Counted from the stretch's first letter, positions 42,002 through 50,295 are shown. The stretch: DNA of 64,000 nt from Variovorax sp. PBL-H6 (GCF_901827155.1 NZ_LR594659.1:3906001-3970000), one strand, 5' to 3'. Made by a program: numbers and translations. Notes: generated by a model from the sequence alone, not told the origin.

Positions 42002-43182
42002 CGGCCGCGCTCCAGCAGCATGACGCTGCTCGTTCCCCAGTTGCGCGCATAAGATAGAACGCCGATGCCGGTGAGCATCGCATTGGCATGCCGCCGAACC
42101 TGGCGCGCTCCGGCCTCGCCGAACATCTGGCGGAGGCACTCGATCAGGTTCACGCCGCCGCCTGCAAGGCCCGGCTGGCCGGCCGAGATCTGGCCCCCAC
42201 CGGTGTTGAGCGGCAGCTCGCCTGCAAAGCCCATGTCATGCGCCTTCACGAAGGCGCCTCCCTCGCCGGGGCCGCAAAAGCCGGTCTGCTCGAGCTGCAG
42301 GATCAAGGCAATCAGGAAATCGTCGTACCAGTGCAGCATCTGCACGTCTGCCGGCTTCATGCCCGCGGCCTTGAAAGCACGGGGACCGACGTCCGTGAAG
42401 CCGCTCTGCAGGATGTCGCCGCCCTGCTCCTCGCGCGGGTCGAAGTTGATGCGCTCGGCGTACGACACCGGATGCACCATCGTCTCGAAGCCCATTTCCT
42501 TGGCGAGGCGCGTCGACATGACGAGGACCGCGCTCGCCCCGTCGCAACGCATGACGCAGTCGAGGATGCGCAACGGGTCCGACACGATGCGCGAATCCAG
42601 GTAGTCCTGTTCGGTCAGCGGCTTGCGCAGCACATCGCAGGCGTTGTCGTTCAGAAGCGCGCCATTGCGCTGCGTCACCGCCAGTTTCGCCAGCGCATCG
42701 TGCGGCAGGCCGTAGCGGTGATCGTAGACGGAGCTGAGCAGCGCGAAGGCGCTCAGCGGTCCCGCGTAGCCGGCCGGGTCGCAGTACTCGGTGCGATGGC
42801 CGGATTGCACCGAGCGGTCCTGCGTGGTCACCGCGTCGGCGGCCACGCACAGAGCGATCTCGCACATGCCCGCCTCGATCGCCATGCCCGCGCGGATGAT
42901 GTTGGCTCCGGACGAAGCACCGCCGATGTCGGTCGCCTGGCACCACGACACCGACAGGCCCAGGCCCTCCGCCATCAGGTTGCTGTAGAAGGGATTGCCG
43001 CCCTCCGACATGGCCAGGGTCGTGGCGAAGCCGTCGATGCGCCTGCGCTCGACGCCGGTGCGGGCGAGCAAGTGGTTCACCGCTTCGCCGGCCAGCGACA
43101 AGGCGCTGCGGCCGCTGCGACGCACGAGCTTGGTTTCGGCGTAGCCGACGATGGCAAGGCCGCGGCTGTCGAGCAGCTTCAT
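41998..43182 (-). CDS. Thiolase-like lipid-transfer protein, second copy
   Basis: A 394-residue thiolase-fold protein of the SCP2-thiolase/Ltp type. LAIVGYAETKLVR, DPLRILDCVMRCDGASAVLVM and LNTGGGQISAGQPG are typical. Where thiolases carry the nucleophilic cysteine the sequence reads GGASSG, so classic thiolytic cleavage is doubtful. The WYDDFLIA block corresponds to the tyrosine motif of aldolase-type members. It is encoded between a nitroreductase (TGATG overlap) and the cysteine-free DUF35 gene (ATGA overlap). A retro-aldol or acyl-transfer role in side-chain removal is the best inference. Confidence 0.85.
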   Translation of the reverse strand: MKLLDSRGLAIVGYAETKLVRRSGRSALSLAGEAVNHLLARTGVERRRIDGFATTLAMSEGGNPFYSNLMAEGLGLSVSWCQATDIGGASSGANIIRAGMAIEAGMCEIALCVAADAVTTQDRSVQSGHRTEYCDPAGYAGPLSAFALLSSVYDHRYGLPHDALAKLAVTQRNGALLNDNACDVLRKPLTEQDYLDSRIVSDPLRILDCVMRCDGASAVLVMSTRLAKEMGFETMVHPVSYAERINFDPREEQGGDILQSGFTDVGPRAFKAAGMKPADVQMLHWYDDFLIALILQLEQTGFCGPGEGGAFVKAHDMGFAGELPLNTGGGQISAGQPGLAGGGVNLIECLRQMFGEAGARQVRRHANAMLTGIGVLSYARNWGTSSVMLLERGR

Positions 43183-43862
43183 CAGTGGTCCACCCAGGAA
43201 ACGGCATCCGCCAGCTTCGCGCGGCGCGTGCGGTAGCTGTTGGCCGGATGCGCCGTGTCCTCGTAGCCGAAGGAGATGCCGCAGACCATCAGGCGTTCAG
43301 GCGCGATGCCGAGCAGCGACTTTGCCAGCGTGCTCTGGCTCGCCAGCGCGGCCTGCGGAATGGCGGCGATGCCGTGGGCCTGCATGGCCAGCAACACTGC
43401 CTGCACGTAGGCCCCCACGTCGACCGCGCCATAGACGCCCAGGCCCGGGTCGCTGCTGAGGACGGCGACATGCGGCGCGCCGAAGAGGCGAAAGTTCTCG
43501 AGCGTCTGCTGCTCGTAGCCAGCCTTGTCGCCACGCTCGACGCCCACGGCGTTGTAAAGCTGGAAGCCGCATTCGCGGCGGCGCTCCAGGTAGCGGCCGG
43601 TGTATTCGGCAGGAAAGGGAAAGTCGCTGTCTCTTCGCCCGGAGCTCGCGGCCTCCACCATCGCGGCGCGAAAGCGCTCGACCGCAGCGCCCGAGGCGAC
43701 AACGACCTGCCAAGCCTGCGAATTGCACCACGAGGCGCTGCGCTGCGCAGTGGCAAGGATGGTCTCCTGGATCTCGCGCGGTACCGGCTTCGGAAGGAAG
43801 GCGCGGCAGCTGTGCCGCTCCCGAAGCAGTTGGTCCAGCACTTCGCCCGCGGGCTCTTTCAT
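43182..43862 (-). CDS. Nitroreductase-family flavoprotein
   Basis: A 226-residue FMN-dependent reductase. The N-terminal LLRERHSCRAFLPKPVP and SWCNSQAWQVVVASG carry the FMN-contact pattern RxSxRxF and NxQxW. The C-terminal VCGISFGYED is typical as well. Such enzymes reduce nitro groups, quinones or enones, or act as ene-reductases or BluB-like enzymes. In this setting reduction of a conjugated ring ketone is plausible. It is the first gene of a five-gene operon (nitroreductase, thiolase, DUF35, Bug receptor, SnoaL-like) with a strong promoter and operator site 8. Confidence 0.9.
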   Translation of the reverse strand: MKEPAGEVLDQLLRERHSCRAFLPKPVPREIQETILATAQRSASWCNSQAWQVVVASGAAVERFRAAMVEAASSGRRDSDFPFPAEYTGRYLERRRECGFQLYNAVGVERGDKAGYEQQTLENFRLFGAPHVAVLSSDPGLGVYGAVDVGAYVQAVLLAMQAHGIAAIPQAALASQSTLAKSLLGIAPERLMVCGISFGYEDTAHPANSYRTRRAKLADAVSWVDH

Positions 43863-43895
43863 GGCGCTCCTGTCTCGCGCCGTGGCACGATGTCG

Positions 43896-43924
43896 TTGAT
43901 GCTTAATGGTTTGACCAATATAAT
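43896..43924 (+). promoter_or_regulatory. Strong promoter for the NIPSNAP/Bug operon
   Basis: TTGATG at 43896-43901 and a perfect TATAAT at 43919-43924 are 17 bases apart. Operator site 8 lies in the spacer and shares one base with the -10. Confidence 0.7.
43905..43919. promoter_or_regulatory. GntR/FadR-type operator (site 8)
   Basis: AATGGTTTGACCAAT, with core TGGTTTGACCA. It is located between the -35 and -10 of the rightward promoter, and just downstream of the -10 of the leftward one, so one bound dimer could silence both. A partial half-site TGGTCCA lies at 43928-43934. Confidence 0.85.
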
Positions 43925-43945
43925 AACTGGTCCAAAAACTGTCAA
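43917..43945 (-). promoter_or_regulatory. Strong promoter for the nitroreductase/thiolase operon
   Basis: On the minus strand TTGACA (43945-43940) and TATATT (43922-43917) are 17 bases apart. The -10 overlaps both the operator and the -10 of the opposite promoter, so the two promoters may also compete. Confidence 0.65.
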
Positions 43946-43974
43946 CCGAGCCTACCCGGCGGAGACCACCAAAG

Positions 43975-44292
43975 ATGATCGTCGAGGAACGCAGCTACAC
44001 GCTGCGCATGCCCTATGGACCGCAGGACTACCTGGCGCTCTACGAAGCCGAGGGCCTCGAGGTGCAGCGCGCGATCCTCGGGCGCATGCTGGGCTATTTC
44101 CATACCGAAGTCGGTCCGCTCAACACCATGGTGCATCTCTGGGGCTACGACAGCTTCGAGGACCGCATGACGCGCCGTGCCGCGCTCGGTGCCGACCCGG
44201 CCTGGCAGCGCTACCTCGCCCGGATCCGGCCGTTGATCGAGTCGATGTCGAACCGCCTGCTGATACCGGCCTCGTTCTCGCCGATCCGCTGA
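43975..44292 (+). CDS. NIPSNAP-family protein
   Basis: A 105-residue intact NIPSNAP protein, a dimeric alpha-beta barrel fold. MIVEERSYTLRMPYG opens the first strand, the middle reads GYFHTEVGPLNTMVHLWGYDSF, and the end is the usual RLLIPASFSPIR. NIPSNAP proteins of catabolic operons have no agreed activity, but they often lie beside acyl-CoA and Bug receptor genes. It heads a two-gene operon with a Bug receptor 38 bases downstream. A decayed relative is found at 10025-10213. Confidence 0.88.
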   Translation: MIVEERSYTLRMPYGPQDYLALYEAEGLEVQRAILGRMLGYFHTEVGPLNTMVHLWGYDSFEDRMTRRAALGADPAWQRYLARIRPLIESMSNRLLIPASFSPIR

Positions 44293-44330
44293 GGCACACC
44301 CTTTTTCACAACCACGCCACGAGACATTCC

Positions 44331-45323
44331 ATGCCCCTTTCCATCGATTTCCATCGCCGCCACCTCCTGGCCGCCGGCCTCGGCGCCGCGGCGCTGGGCC
44401 TTGCGCTCCCGCTGCGCGCGCAGGATGCCTATCCGAGCAAGCCGATCAAGATCCTCGTGGGCGCCGGCGCGGGCGGCACGACCGACCTCACCGCACGCCT
44501 CATCGGCGCACAGCTCGGCAAGGTGCTGGGGCAGCCGGTCGTCATCGAGAACCGTGCGGGCGCTGCCGGCACGTTGTCGATGCAGCAGACCGCGCGGGCG
44601 CCCGCGGACGGCTACACGCTGGTGTGGGTCGGCAACAGCGTGATGGCCATCGCGCCCTACCTCTACAAGAACCCCGGCTACGACGTGCAGACGATGATCC
44701 CGGTAAGCCTCGGGACCACTTCGTCCTTCGTGCTGGTGGCGGCGCCGGACCTGGGCTTCAGCGACCTCAAGGGCATGATCGCGTACGCCAAGGCCAACCC
44801 CGGCAAGCTGAGCTTCGGCTCCAACGGCGTGAACGGCAGCCTTCACCTGCTGGCCGAACTGTTGAAGACCGAGGCCGGATTCGACGCCCTGCACGTGCCC
44901 TTCAAGGGCGGCGCCGAATCGGCCAACGCGATCATGGGAGGCAACGTCCAGTTCCTGTTCGATGCCCTGTCCTCAAACCTGGCGCTCATCAGCTCGGGCA
45001 AACTGAAGGCGCTGGCGGTCACCGGCCCGCGTCGCGAGAAGGCCTTGCCCAACGTGCCGACGATGGCCGAGATGGGCCTGCCGTCGATGACCACCGAGAT
45101 CTTCTTCGGCCTGGTCGCGCCGCCGGCCACTCCCGACGCGGTGGTGACCAGGCTGGCCGAGGGCATGAAGGTGGCACTCACAGATCCAGCGCTGCGCGAG
45201 AGCCTTTCCAAGTCCGGCAACGAGCCGAGGAGCACCACGCCTGCCGAGTTCAGGGCGCTGGTGGACAAGGAAGGCGCACGCTTCCAGGCCCTCATCAAGG
45301 CCAAGGGCATCCAGCCGGAGTGA
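44331..45323 (+). CDS. Bug/TctC-family periplasmic solute receptor
   Basis: A 330-residue receptor. The leader (residues 1-30) contains HRRHLLAAG, resembling a twin-arginine motif, and ends at PLRAQ. The mature part begins AYPSKPIKILVGAGAGGTTD, with LGQPVVIENRAGAAGT next and ADGYTLVWVG after. Its closest relative in the window appears to be the receptor at 36367-37368, since both share FFGLV and SLGTTSSF/SLAAISSW-type segments. It is cotranscribed with the NIPSNAP gene and converges on the DUF2889 gene with an eight-base gap. Ligand unknown. Confidence 0.92.
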   Translation: MPLSIDFHRRHLLAAGLGAAALGLALPLRAQDAYPSKPIKILVGAGAGGTTDLTARLIGAQLGKVLGQPVVIENRAGAAGTLSMQQTARAPADGYTLVWVGNSVMAIAPYLYKNPGYDVQTMIPVSLGTTSSFVLVAAPDLGFSDLKGMIAYAKANPGKLSFGSNGVNGSLHLLAELLKTEAGFDALHVPFKGGAESANAIMGGNVQFLFDALSSNLALISSGKLKALAVTGPRREKALPNVPTMAEMGLPSMTTEIFFGLVAPPATPDAVVTRLAEGMKVALTDPALRESLSKSGNEPRSTTPAEFRALVDKEGARFQALIKAKGIQPE

Positions 45324-45331
45324 GCCGCGAC

Positions 45332-45901
45332 TCAGTCCTTCTGCCCTACGCTGCCCCAGCGCACCAGGGCAGCATGTCCGCCGCGCCGTAGAGCGTGGCA
45401 GCTGTCGAGCAGAGCCGGCCGCGGCCCGTCGTCGAGGGCCTGCAGGCCATGGGCGAGCCGGCGCCGCTCCAGAGCGGGCCGGATCGCCTGGAACGCAGTC
45501 GTGGCCATCGGGCCAAGCAGTTCGGTCAGGTGGGTGCACCCGTTGGTGCCCCGAAAACGCGCCTTCACCGCCTGAGTGAAACCGGCCTCGATGCGCAGTC
45601 CCACGAGCTGCTTGTAGGCAGCATTGATCTGCACGCAATCCTCATACGGCGTCTGGTGCGAAACGGCCTCGGCGCCAAGGATGGTGAAGCTGTCGTCGAG
45701 CGTGATGCGCAGGGACATCAGGTGAATCGGCTCGCCCGCATTGCGCGCCGCGTTGCCGCGCGAGTCGTCCAGGTCGTGCGTGCGCACGTCGGACAGGCGG
45801 CCTTCGATCTCCCAGAAGCCGTCGTCGCGCTCGTAGCCCAGGCACTGGACCTCGCGCGTGTGCAGCAGCGCGCGCGGGGCCGGAGCACTGAGGCGTTTCA
45901 T
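45332..45901 (-). CDS. DUF2889-family protein
   Basis: A 189-residue protein of the DUF2889 family. The opening LLHTREVQCLGYERDDGFWEIEG and the block GNAARNAGEPIHLMSLRITLDD are the family signature, and NGCTHLTELLGPMATTAFQ is its conserved C-terminal block with a Cys-Thr-His motif. No activity is established. The family often occurs beside CoA-linked aromatic or alicyclic pathways. The ATG at 45901 overlaps the CoA-transferase stop (ATGA), so the two are coupled and may act on the same acyl-CoA. Confidence 0.85.
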   Translation of the reverse strand: MKRLSAPAPRALLHTREVQCLGYERDDGFWEIEGRLSDVRTHDLDDSRGNAARNAGEPIHLMSLRITLDDSFTILGAEAVSHQTPYEDCVQINAAYKQLVGLRIEAGFTQAVKARFRGTNGCTHLTELLGPMATTAFQAIRPALERRRLAHGLQALDDGPRPALLDSCHALRRGGHAALVRWGSVGQKD

Positions 45902-47214
45902 GCAGCGGCTGGCTCCGCCGGCATGTGGGCCTTGCGCGGCGGCGTCGCACTCAAGGCGCCGGTGGCGCGCAACGCTGCCAGGCGGGTCGCGTCATAGCCG
46001 AGCACCTCCCCCAGCACCTCGTCCGTATGCTGGCCCACGGACGGGGCTGCGACCGGATCAACGACCGGCGTGCCCGAGAAACGGAACGGCATCGCAATGT
46101 TGGGCATCCAGCCCACCACCGGATGGGGAATGCGCGTGAGCAGGCCGCGTGCCCTGGCCTCCTTCGAACGCAGTGCTTCGCCCACGGTGCGCACCTCGCC
46201 GCAGGGAATGGAGGCCGCGCGCATGCGCGGCTGCCAATGCGACCAGGGCTGCTGGGCGAAAGCCTCCTCCAACAGCTTGAACAGCTCGTCGCGGCGGGAG
46301 ATGCGGCCATTGCGGTCCGACAGCACCGGATCGTCGGCCAGGTCGGGACGCTCCAGCACCTGTTCGACGAGCCGATGGAAGATCTTGTCGTTGCCGCAGT
46401 TGATATAGAAGGGCTTGTCCTTGGACTGGAACACGCCGGACGGACAGGTGTCGGGACTCGTGTTGCCATGCCGCTGCGGGTCGACGCCCGAGAACAGGTG
46501 TTGCATCGAGGCGTAGCCGGTCATCAGCACGGCGTTGTCGAACAGCGCGACCTCGATGGCTTGTCCTTCGCCGGTGCGGCCGCGCGCGATGAGCGCGCCG
46601 AGGATCGCATTGCACGCCATCATCGCGGTGCTGATGTCGACCACCGGCGAGAGCGTGCGCACGCCCTGGCGGTCGCCGTAGCCGTTCATGGAGATGAAGC
46701 CGCTCTCGGCCTGGGCGATCGGATCGAAGCCGAGGCGGTCCGCGAACTCGCCCTCTCGGCCGTAGGCGGATACCGAGCAGTAGACGAGCTTCGGATTGAT
46801 CTTGCGGCAGCTTTCATAGTCCAGGCCAAAGCGGGCCATCACGCCGGTCGAGAAGTTCTCCACCACCACGTCGGCCCCGGCGATCAGCTCGCGCACGACT
46901 GCCAGTCCTTCCGGCGTTTTCAGGTTCAGTGCGACGCTGCGCTTGTTCCGGTTGGTCCACATGTGCGGCGCGCCCTGGGCGGGCATCTCGGGATGCACCG
47001 GCGGGTAATGACGGAACTCGTCTCCGCGCCCGGGCGTCTCGACCTTGATCACGTCGGCCCCCATCTCCGCCATGATGGTCGTGGCGAACGGCCCCGCAAT
47101 GAAATGAGTGAAGTCCACCACGCGAATGCCCTCGAGCGCGGTGGGCGCACCGGCGGGTCGCGGCACATGCGGAGGAAGCTCGGCTTCGAAACGGTCGAAC
47201 TGAAGAGTGGTCAT
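45898..47214 (-). CDS. CaiB/BaiF-family CoA-transferase (class III)
   Basis: A 438-residue class III CoA-transferase. RVVDFTHFIAGP starts the first domain, and FDPIAQAESGF places the catalytic aspartate at D164. It is paralogous to the protein at 27115-28365, with the same GEFADRLGFDP stretch and the same pairing of NRNK and SVAL blocks. A proline-rich tail (ATPPRKAHMPAEP) follows the fold. It would activate an acid with CoA taken from a thioester such as succinyl-CoA. It is the first gene of a two-gene operon with DUF2889, and its promoter carries operator site 9. Confidence 0.92.
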   Translation of the reverse strand: MTTLQFDRFEAELPPHVPRPAGAPTALEGIRVVDFTHFIAGPFATTIMAEMGADVIKVETPGRGDEFRHYPPVHPEMPAQGAPHMWTNRNKRSVALNLKTPEGLAVVRELIAGADVVVENFSTGVMARFGLDYESCRKINPKLVYCSVSAYGREGEFADRLGFDPIAQAESGFISMNGYGDRQGVRTLSPVVDISTAMMACNAILGALIARGRTGEGQAIEVALFDNAVLMTGYASMQHLFSGVDPQRHGNTSPDTCPSGVFQSKDKPFYINCGNDKIFHRLVEQVLERPDLADDPVLSDRNGRISRRDELFKLLEEAFAQQPWSHWQPRMRAASIPCGEVRTVGEALRSKEARARGLLTRIPHPVVGWMPNIAMPFRFSGTPVVDPVAAPSVGQHTDEVLGEVLGYDATRLAALRATGALSATPPRKAHMPAEPAAA

Positions 47215-47223
47215 TGCCTGGCC

Positions 47224-47252
47224 TTGTCATTCATTGGTAAGACCATTATACT
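47224..47252 (+). promoter_or_regulatory. Promoter of the SnoaL/Bug operon
   Basis: TTGTCA at 47224-47229 and TATACT at 47247-47252 are 17 bases apart. Operator site 9 lies in the spacer and shares a base with the -10. Confidence 0.65.
47233..47247. promoter_or_regulatory. GntR/FadR-type operator (site 9)
   Basis: ATTGGTAAGACCATT, with core TGGTAAGACCA, is a full match to the consensus. It is placed to block the rightward promoter in its spacer and the leftward one at its start point. Confidence 0.85.
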
Positions 47253-47272
47253 GAAATCCACTCCCTCGTCAA
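47245..47272 (-). promoter_or_regulatory. Promoter of the CoA-transferase/DUF2889 operon
   Basis: On the minus strand TTGACG (47272-47267) and a perfect TATAAT (47250-47245) are 16 bases apart, and the -10 runs into operator site 9. The layout is the same as at 18144-18171. Confidence 0.65.
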
Positions 47273-47286
47273 CGCAAAGGTTCCCC

Positions 47287-47829
47287 ATGATCATCGACGA
47301 CCACTACTACCTGTTGAGCATGGAGCGGATCCGGAGCGTCAAGGCGCGCTACTGCCGCTACATCGACACCAAGCAATGGACGCGGCTGCCCTCCCTCTTC
47401 ACCGAGGACTGCCGCTTCGAGGGCCTGGGTTCCGCCCCCGCGGGCGCGGACGTCGCGACTTTCGTGAGCGGCGTGTCCGCGCGCCTGCAGAACACGATCT
47501 CCGTGCACCACTGCCACATGCCGGAGATCGTGCTGACCGGCCCCGCCTCGGCGCGCGGCGTATGGGCCATGGAGGATTACGTGGAGTGGCAGGACGGAAG
47601 CCTTGCCAAGGAGACGCCCGGTCATCGCGGCTTTCGCGGCTACGGCCACTACGAGGAAGAGTACCGCGGCGAGGATGGCGAATGGAAGATCAGCTTCCTG
47701 CGCCTGACGCGACTTCGCATCGATGCCGTGCCGAATGAAAGTCCTCGCGCACTGATGGGTCGGCTGCAAGCCACGCCCGACTGGTTGGACCACCCGGACA
47801 CCGAATACCTGAACTGGAGCACGAACTGA
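47287..47829 (+). CDS. SnoaL-like/NTF2-fold protein
   Basis: A 180-residue SnoaL-like protein. IRSVKARYCRYIDTKQWTR and LFTEDCRFEG form the first helices and the turn with the usual Asp, and HHCHMPEI and GVWAMEDYVEW form the sheet. Members of this fold act as dehydratases, isomerases or ring-cyclising enzymes. The frame is open far upstream, but AAAGG nine bases before the ATG at 47287 and the promoter at 47224 settle the start. A Bug receptor gene follows after 59 bases. It belongs to the set of small NTF2/NIPSNAP/EthD proteins scattered over the island. Confidence 0.85.
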   Translation: MIIDDHYYLLSMERIRSVKARYCRYIDTKQWTRLPSLFTEDCRFEGLGSAPAGADVATFVSGVSARLQNTISVHHCHMPEIVLTGPASARGVWAMEDYVEWQDGSLAKETPGHRGFRGYGHYEEEYRGEDGEWKISFLRLTRLRIDAVPNESPRALMGRLQATPDWLDHPDTEYLNWSTN

Positions 47830-47888
47830 CACCTCCCATCTGATACCGACTTCCGATAACCAAAGAACTTCCAGCCGGAGACAACCGC

Positions 47889-48860
47889 ATGCGCCTTTTC
47901 GTTCGGACTTTCATTCAAGCTTCCATTGCCTGCCTCGTGCTCGCCGCCCCCGCATGGGCCGCCTATCCCGAAAAGCCCATTACCCTGGTGGTGCCGTATC
48001 CGCCCGGCGGCATGGGCTCGACCTTCGGCAACATGGTGAGCGACGCGCTGGGTCCGGCACTCGGCCAGCGCATCGTCGTGGACTTCAGGCCCGGCGCCAA
48101 CGGTGCGCTGGGCGCGGGCGTGGTTGCGAAGGCGGCTCCCGACGGCTACACGTTGCTGATGGCGGTGAACAGCACCATGACCATCAACCCCAGCCTGTAC
48201 GACAAGTTGCCCTTCGATCCGCTGAAGGACTTCTCGCCGGTGTCGATGGTGTTCACCTCCTCCAACGTGCTGGTGGTCAACGCCAACAGCCCGGTGAAGT
48301 CGGTCAAGGACCTGATCGAGTTGGCGAAGTCCAAGCCGGGCAAGGTGTTCTACGGCTCGGCCGGCAACGGTTCCACGCCCCATCTTTCGGGCGAGATGTT
48401 CAGGCAGCTGACGGGCGTGCCCGTGGTGCATGTGCCCTATCGTGGCAGCGGCCCGGCCGTCGTCGACCTCCTCGGCGGGCAGCTCGATTTCATGTTCGTC
48501 GACACGGCCGTCCTGCCGCAGGTGCGCGCCGGGCGCCTGCGCGCCCTCGCCGTCACCGGCAAGGTGCGCCTGGGCGCGGCACCGGACATCCCGACCATGG
48601 AGGAGGAAGGCGTCAAGGGCTTCTTCGTGGACACCTGGTACAGCCTGGCCGCACCTGCCGGCACGGCGCCCGAAGCCATCGAGCGGCTGAACGCAGCTGT
48701 GGACGCGATGGTCAAAACGCCTTCGATCCGTGCACGGATGAAGGACATCGGCGTCGATCCGCCGGAGGACACCAGTTCGAAGTACATGAACCGGATCGTG
48801 GTGAGCGACACCGCGCGCTGGAAGAAGTTCATTGCGGGCACCCGCATCAAGCTGGACTGA
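47889..48860 (+). CDS. Bug/TctC-family periplasmic solute receptor
   Basis: A 323-residue receptor. Residues 1-24 form a signal peptide cleaved near AWA. The mature part begins AYPEKPITLVVPYPPGGMGS and continues LGQRIVVDFRPGANGALG and PDGYTLLMAVN. It is closest in the window to the receptor at 58151-59134: both have LPFDPxKDF and a DTSSKYxxRI/DQI ending. It is cotranscribed with the SnoaL-like gene under site 9 and converges with the racemase gene. Ligand unknown. Confidence 0.93.
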   Translation: MRLFVRTFIQASIACLVLAAPAWAAYPEKPITLVVPYPPGGMGSTFGNMVSDALGPALGQRIVVDFRPGANGALGAGVVAKAAPDGYTLLMAVNSTMTINPSLYDKLPFDPLKDFSPVSMVFTSSNVLVVNANSPVKSVKDLIELAKSKPGKVFYGSAGNGSTPHLSGEMFRQLTGVPVVHVPYRGSGPAVVDLLGGQLDFMFVDTAVLPQVRAGRLRALAVTGKVRLGAAPDIPTMEEEGVKGFFVDTWYSLAAPAGTAPEAIERLNAAVDAMVKTPSIRARMKDIGVDPPEDTSSKYMNRIVVSDTARWKKFIAGTRIKLD

Positions 48861-48888
48861 GGGCTGCCGGTCGTCTGAAGGATCGCAT

Positions 48889-50034
48889 TCAACTCACGAC
48901 GCTGGCCGCGGCGAGCCTGTCGATCTCTTCGGGCTCCAGGCCCCATCCCGCCAGCGCCGCCTGCAGGTCGACGCCGGGTTCGACGCCCGGGACCGGCTCG
49001 GCAGCCGGAGTCCGGGAGAAGCGCGGCGCCGGCGCCGGCTGCACCATGCCGTCGACCTCGACGAAGGTGCCACGCGCGCGGTTGTGCGGGTGGGCGGCGG
49101 CTTCTTCCATGCTGAGGACGGGCGCGAAGCAGGTTTCGCTCGCCTCGAGCCGTGCGCACCACTCGTCACGCGTATGGGCGCGGAACACCTCGGCCAACTG
49201 TGCGCGGATGACGGGCCAGTTGGCGCGGTCGCTCCGATCGGGCAGGCCTGCGTTATCGAGCCCGGTCTGGCGCAGCAGCTCGGCGTAGAACTTCGGCTCG
49301 GCCGAGCCGATGCTGACGTACTTGCCGTCTCGCGTCTCATACACCGCGTAGAAGGGCGAGCCGCCGCCGGTCACGCTGCGTCCCCTCCCCGGCCAGGCAC
49401 CGCCCGCGCGATGGCCGAAGAAATAGGTCATGAGCGAGGCCGCGCCGTCGACCATCGCCGCGTCGACGACCTGGCCCTTGCCGGAGCGCCCGACTTCGAT
49501 CAGCGCGCACGCGATGCCGAAGGCGAGGTACATGCCGCCGCCGCCGAAGTCGCCGACCAGGTTGAGCGGCACGACCGGCGGGCCATCCGCCTCGCCGATC
49601 GCCTCCAGTGCGCCGGCGAGCGCGATGTAGTTGATGTCGTGCCCCGGCGCCATGGCCATCGGACCCTCCTGGCCCCACCCCGTCATGCGGCCGTAGACCA
49701 GCTTCGGATTGATCGCGAGGCAAGCTTCCGGCCCCAGTCCCAACCGCTCCATCACGCCGGGCCGAAAGCCTTCGATGAGCGCATCCGCCCCGGCCACGAG
49801 CCGCCTGACCAACGCAACGCCATCCGGCGACTTGAGGTCGACCGCGATCGAGCGGCGGTTGCGGTCTGTGAAATAGAAGCGCTGCGGCATCGCGCGCGGC
49901 GCCGGATCGGGTCGGTCGATGCGAAGCACCTGCGCGCCCATGTCGGCGAGCATCATGGCAGCGAAGGGACCCGGCGCGAGGCCGGCCATCTCCACCACCC
50001 TGAGGCCGCTCAGCGGTCCGCCTGCGCGAGTCAT
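48889..50034 (-). CDS. Alpha-methylacyl-CoA racemase-like CaiB-family enzyme
   Basis: A 381-residue CaiB-family protein that matches alpha-methylacyl-CoA racemase better than a transferase. The racemase acid-base residues known from the mycobacterial enzyme (His126, Asp156, Glu241) line up here as H132 in PGHDINYIAL, D162 in GDFGGGG and E246 in AEPKFYAEL. It would invert the methyl-branched carbon next to the CoA thioester so that beta-oxidation can proceed, as needed for steroid or isoprenoid side chains. The ATG at 50034 lies four bases after the 76-residue protein gene. Control is probably by operator site 10. Confidence 0.9.
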   Translation of the reverse strand: MTRAGGPLSGLRVVEMAGLAPGPFAAMMLADMGAQVLRIDRPDPAPRAMPQRFYFTDRNRRSIAVDLKSPDGVALVRRLVAGADALIEGFRPGVMERLGLGPEACLAINPKLVYGRMTGWGQEGPMAMAPGHDINYIALAGALEAIGEADGPPVVPLNLVGDFGGGGMYLAFGIACALIEVGRSGKGQVVDAAMVDGAASLMTYFFGHRAGGAWPGRGRSVTGGGSPFYAVYETRDGKYVSIGSAEPKFYAELLRQTGLDNAGLPDRSDRANWPVIRAQLAEVFRAHTRDEWCARLEASETCFAPVLSMEEAAAHPHNRARGTFVEVDGMVQPAPAPRFSRTPAAEPVPGVEPGVDLQAALAGWGLEPEEIDRLAAASVVS

Positions 50035-50038
50035 CACG

Positions 50039-50269
50039 CTAGTCCACCGACTCGACGACAGTGCCGGTGCCGTCGACCACGTAGCGCCCTTCACCCACCG
50101 GGTCCAGGAAGCCTCCGTTCTCGGTCATCAGCAGATGCCAGGTCTCCTTCCATTCTTCAGGCCGGCCTTCTGCAGCGACGTTGTCGAGCCAGGCATAGCG
50201 GGTGACACGGTAAGCGCGGCCGCCAGCGTCCTTCACCTGGAAGACGCGTTCAGGAATGGTCTTGGTCAT
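50039..50269 (-). CDS. Small uncharacterised protein, 76 residues
   Basis: A short acidic soluble protein with a compact, clearly coding sequence. It contains RVTRYAWLDNVAAEGRPEEW and LLMTENGGFLDPVGEGRYVV. I do not recognise a named family; the composition suggests a small beta-rich fold. It is the first gene behind the leftward promoter at operator site 10 and is followed after four bases by the racemase gene, so it may assist that enzyme or bind its product. No cysteines, signal peptide or membrane segment are present. Confidence 0.75.
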   Translation of the reverse strand: MTKTIPERVFQVKDAGGRAYRVTRYAWLDNVAAEGRPEEWKETWHLLMTENGGFLDPVGEGRYVVDGTGTVVESVD

Positions 50270-50295
50270 ACGGGTTTCCTTGAATGCTTTCCGCC

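Noticed and set aside
43926..43940. Second operator ACTGGTCCAAAAACT next to site 8
   Set aside because: Only one half-site (TGGTCCA) matches; the other half lacks ACCA. It may help binding but does not meet the pattern.
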